Positions 61,894-64,000 of a stretch of 64,000 bases of DNA are shown in pieces; position 1 is the stretch's first letter; each line of letters begins with the position of its first letter. The notes under the pieces are model-generated. The model did not search any database, was not told the DNA's origin, and worked only from the letters and a program-made list of their open reading frames with translations. Location: contig JALVSY010000007.1 in assembly GCA_027036135.1 (NCBI GenBank), positions 252,880 to 316,879 on the forward strand, in the 5' to 3' direction. This stretch comes from Pyrodictiaceae archaeon (GTDB lineage: Archaea; Thermoproteota; Thermoprotei_A; Sulfolobales; Pyrodictiaceae). The position numbers and the translations under genes were made by a program.

Positions 61894-62174
61894 GCTTGCC
61901 TAATGGCGGAGCGCTGAGCAGCCAGGAGTAATGGGGTCGGTCCTGGCCACTTTATTCATCCCTATACGAGGTCATCTAAAGGGTGCGCTCCTCAACCCCC
62001 TCTTTATCTTACGGGAAAAGGCAAGTTTTTCTTAGTAGCTGGTAGGACTTAAGTATGCTATTCAGTATACTTCTTATGTGCTACCAGGGTGCGCTAGTAA
62101 AAACCGTAGACTGTAGTAAGGGTAAGGGTTGCAGCAGTTATTAGCCCGGCTGTGTTAACACGTGCATCAAAAGA

Positions 62175-63335
62175 GTGGGGGATAAGTGTTTGCAGCAAAT
62201 AAGCCTGAGAACTGTTAGGGGCAAACGCTGGAGATTCCGAATAGATGACTTCCCTGAACCGTATAGAACTCTGTACAAGATCCTAGAGAAGCAAGGCTAC
62301 ATAATAATTGGAAGGCATAGTGCCTATAAGAAGTGCCACTGGACACATGCAGCCATAGTCGAAGAACGCTTTTGCTATAAGTGTAAGTTCTATGGTATTG
62401 CTAGCCACCAGTGTATACAGATGACACCAGCTGCTCTCTGGTGCTGGAATGCATGTCTGCATTGCTGGCGTTTGAGGCCAACTGATACACTTAAATTTGA
62501 TGAAACAAAGCTACCATGGGTAGATGACCCCGAACTCATTGTTGAGGGGAGTATCGAGGCTCACAGAGAATCAGTTATGGGGTATCTTGGCCACCCACGC
62601 CTCGATGACAGAATGCGTAAAAGAATAGAGGAAGCAATGAATCCGCGCCATGCCGCAATCAGTCTTACGGGTGAGCCCGCTCTATATCCGCGCCTAGACG
62701 AACTCATCAAGGAGTACCATAGACGTGGAATAACAACGTTTCTCGTCACGCGGGGAGTAAGACCCGATGTTCTAGCCAACCTAGGAGAGGAGCCAACACA
62801 GCTATATATAAGCATAGAGGCATGGGATAAGGATAGCTATAATAAGTTTAACAGACCGCTAGTACCGCGAGCATGGGAGCTTACCTGGAAAACACTAGAG
62901 CTCTTACCAAGCTTTTCAAGTCCGACAGTGATAAGATTTACTCTTGTAAGGAGCTTCAATATCCACGACCAGGCACTCAAAGCCTGGGCAAAAATGGTAG
63001 AGGTATCCCAGCCAACATATATTGAGCTAAAATCCTATATGTACGTTGGCGCGTCTAGACAAAGGCTCAGAAAGGAGGATATGCTAAAACACTTAGAGGT
63101 ACTACGCATAGCCAAGAAATTCGCAGACATGACTGGATACAAGATAGTCTCCCAACAAATAGAGAGCAGAGTAGTCCTACTATCTAGACTTAATAAACCA
63201 ATCCGCGTCGGCGAAGGATGCCCCAAGGGATGGATTAAGGAGAAAGAACGACTAGAAGCTATGCTCGAGGAGCTTGAGAGACATCCCGAGCTGGAAGGCC
63301 TAGAGTACAAGATGGTTGAAGAAAGTAAGATCTAG
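62175..63335 (+). CDS. taw1: tRNA 4-demethylwyosine synthase (TYW1/Taw1)
   Basis: This radical-SAM enzyme condenses pyruvate with m1G37 of tRNA-Phe in wyosine synthesis. The rSAM motif is C90-x3-C94-x2-C97 (WCWNACLHCW), and a second Fe-S cluster set is given by C67, C70 and C80 upstream (CYKCKFYGIASHQC), the layout known for Taw1. ISLTGEPALYPRLDELI and TFLVTRGVRP follow. The 386 residues start at GTG 62175; a TTG at 62190 is also plausible. It overlaps the next gene tail-to-tail by 4 bp. Confidence 0.9.
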   Translation: MGDKCLQQISLRTVRGKRWRFRIDDFPEPYRTLYKILEKQGYIIIGRHSAYKKCHWTHAAIVEERFCYKCKFYGIASHQCIQMTPAALWCWNACLHCWRLRPTDTLKFDETKLPWVDDPELIVEGSIEAHRESVMGYLGHPRLDDRMRKRIEEAMNPRHAAISLTGEPALYPRLDELIKEYHRRGITTFLVTRGVRPDVLANLGEEPTQLYISIEAWDKDSYNKFNRPLVPRAWELTWKTLELLPSFSSPTVIRFTLVRSFNIHDQALKAWAKMVEVSQPTYIELKSYMYVGASRQRLRKEDMLKHLEVLRIAKKFADMTGYKIVSQQIESRVVLLSRLNKPIRVGEGCPKGWIKEKERLEAMLEELERHPELEGLEYKMVEESKI

Positions 63336-63979
63336 GACTCTTCCTTCTTTTTTCTAAGCCCATATCTCTGTATTATCTCATATAGCCTCTTAGCCTTCAT
63401 AGTGTATAGCCTTATCCGGGTACCCTTAGGCTCTATTATCTCCACATAGCCTTTAGCCTCATTTACCTCTACTCTAGTACCCTCCGGCAAAGGAAAGCCA
63501 ATAATCCTCCCAAGTGACCCCTTAAGCAATATACCTTTATCCGTCACAACAAATCCCTTGGGAACCATTGGCACGATGAGTTTATCTCCAACACCACCAC
63601 GTCTCTGTATTAGGAAGCTTACTATTGTCATTAACTCGAAGAGCGAGAGCCATATGATAAACCCGGCAACAGTATTGCTGGGAGCACCAATACTCTTAAG
63701 TAACCCAACAAGGCTCTTGTAATAGTACCTCACGACATAGAATAATGGAAGATAGAGGATTAATACAACAAAGGACATCATTGATACCTTCATCTGCTTA
63801 GAATATAGAGCAAGAAGCTCCTCATCCTCCATCGCCAGCTGGAACGCGTTTTCCTCGCGTAGCAACTGCCTAGCTCTCTCAATATCGGCTCTCGTAACAC
63901 TTGTTTTAACGCCGCCACGTGCACTATATGCACTTAAACCCATCATTAAGCCTAGATAGATTAGGAAGAGAAGCCACAC
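63332..63979 (-). CDS. Membrane protein, unknown (start possibly beyond window)
   Basis: At least 215 residues: an N-terminal hydrophobic helix (LLFLIYLGLMMGLSAY), a charged helical segment (ARQLLREENAFQLAMEDEELL), two more helices (about 70-120), and a C-terminal soluble beta-rich domain of about 80 residues. The layout resembles EMC3/TMCO1-type (DUF106) archaeal membrane insertase relatives, but this is a tentative impression. GTG 63979 has GAGGT close by, yet the frame is open to the right edge, so the start is not certain. Confidence 0.6.
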   Translation of the reverse strand: MWLLFLIYLGLMMGLSAYSARGGVKTSVTRADIERARQLLREENAFQLAMEDEELLALYSKQMKVSMMSFVVLILYLPLFYVVRYYYKSLVGLLKSIGAPSNTVAGFIIWLSLFELMTIVSFLIQRRGGVGDKLIVPMVPKGFVVTDKGILLKGSLGRIIGFPLPEGTRVEVNEAKGYVEIIEPKGTRIRLYTMKAKRLYEIIQRYGLRKKKEES

Positions 63980-64000
63980 ATACCTCGGAAACGCTACGAA

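Noticed and set aside
61863-61917. Plus-strand C/D-like arrangement ATGATGA-12-CCGA...CTGA
   Set aside because: It overlaps the promoter of the better minus-strand sRNA; D' is CCGA, C' is poor, and the last guide is 18 nt. The AT-rich part is better explained as the minus-strand TATA box.
1-64000. CRISPR array or restriction/defence island
   Set aside because: No regularly spaced direct repeats were seen by eye, and no Cas, restriction or toxin-antitoxin signature appears among the proteins; the TnpB remnant is the only mobile-element trace.

Overview
The window reads as a chromosomal segment of a hyperthermophilic crenarchaeote, most likely a Pyrodictiaceae-type member of the Desulfurococcales (Hyperthermus, Pyrodictium or Pyrolobus relatives). 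The reasons are archaeal-type EF-2, ACD-type acetyl-CoA synthetase, TYW1-like wyosine synthase, an OB-fold SSB of crenarchaeal length, an intron-containing tRNA, C/D box guide RNAs, TATA-box promoters, very tight gene packing, many GTG/TTG starts with GGTGA/GAGG ribosome-binding sites, and GC-rich RNA genes in a background of mixed base composition. The genus is an inference; no 16S gene lies in the window.

Layout. 1-12 kb: a flavoprotein disulfide reductase cut by the left edge, two PAP2 phosphatases, a DHPS-related protein, a divergent MgtE-type transporter / PhoU-RCK_C pair, GDPD, an orphan ABC ATPase with an anchored secreted protein, and a two-gene unit of an ArcS-like protein with a radical-SAM/HhH protein. 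12-22 kb: a peptide-type ABC importer (one ATPase, two permeases, and a 1080-residue solute-binding protein on a coiled-coil stalk), followed by a divergent pair of secreted membrane-anchored proteins. 22-30 kb: SSB, a GC-rich foldable block, a frame-broken TnpB, cytidine deaminase, GatB, GcvT, TrpRS, tRNA-Gln with an intron, and CofE. 30-34 kb: tetrapyrrole operon hemL-hemC-cobA-hemD. 34-46 kb: a candidate structured RNA, a 53-residue C2H2 zinc-finger protein, ACD alpha subunit, a kinase-fold protein, CBS and HDAC-like proteins, EF-2, a ferritin-like protein, a winged-helix protein, an RNA m5C methylase and RNase HII. 46-56 kb: ClC channel/exchanger, a metallo-beta-lactamase + ABC-2 exporter operon, an FkbM methyltransferase, a C/D guide RNA, unknown proteins, a beta-CASP-like nuclease and GatC. 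56-64 kb: BtpA-like protein, thioredoxin, YjbQ, nicotinate phosphoribosyltransferase, a 675-residue unknown, initiator tRNA-Met, single-domain MGMT, a second C/D guide RNA, the TYW1-like enzyme and a membrane protein running to the right edge.

Most genes are housekeeping. The less ordinary material is in the non-coding gaps: two well-supported C/D box guide RNAs with plausible 16S targets, one weaker C/D candidate, and four GC-rich segments with nested complementary stems, two of them behind TATA-like sequences. No CRISPR array, integrase or prophage block was seen; the only mobile-element trace is the TnpB remnant. At least nine gene pairs overlap tail-to-tail. All functions are read from motifs by eye, without database searches.
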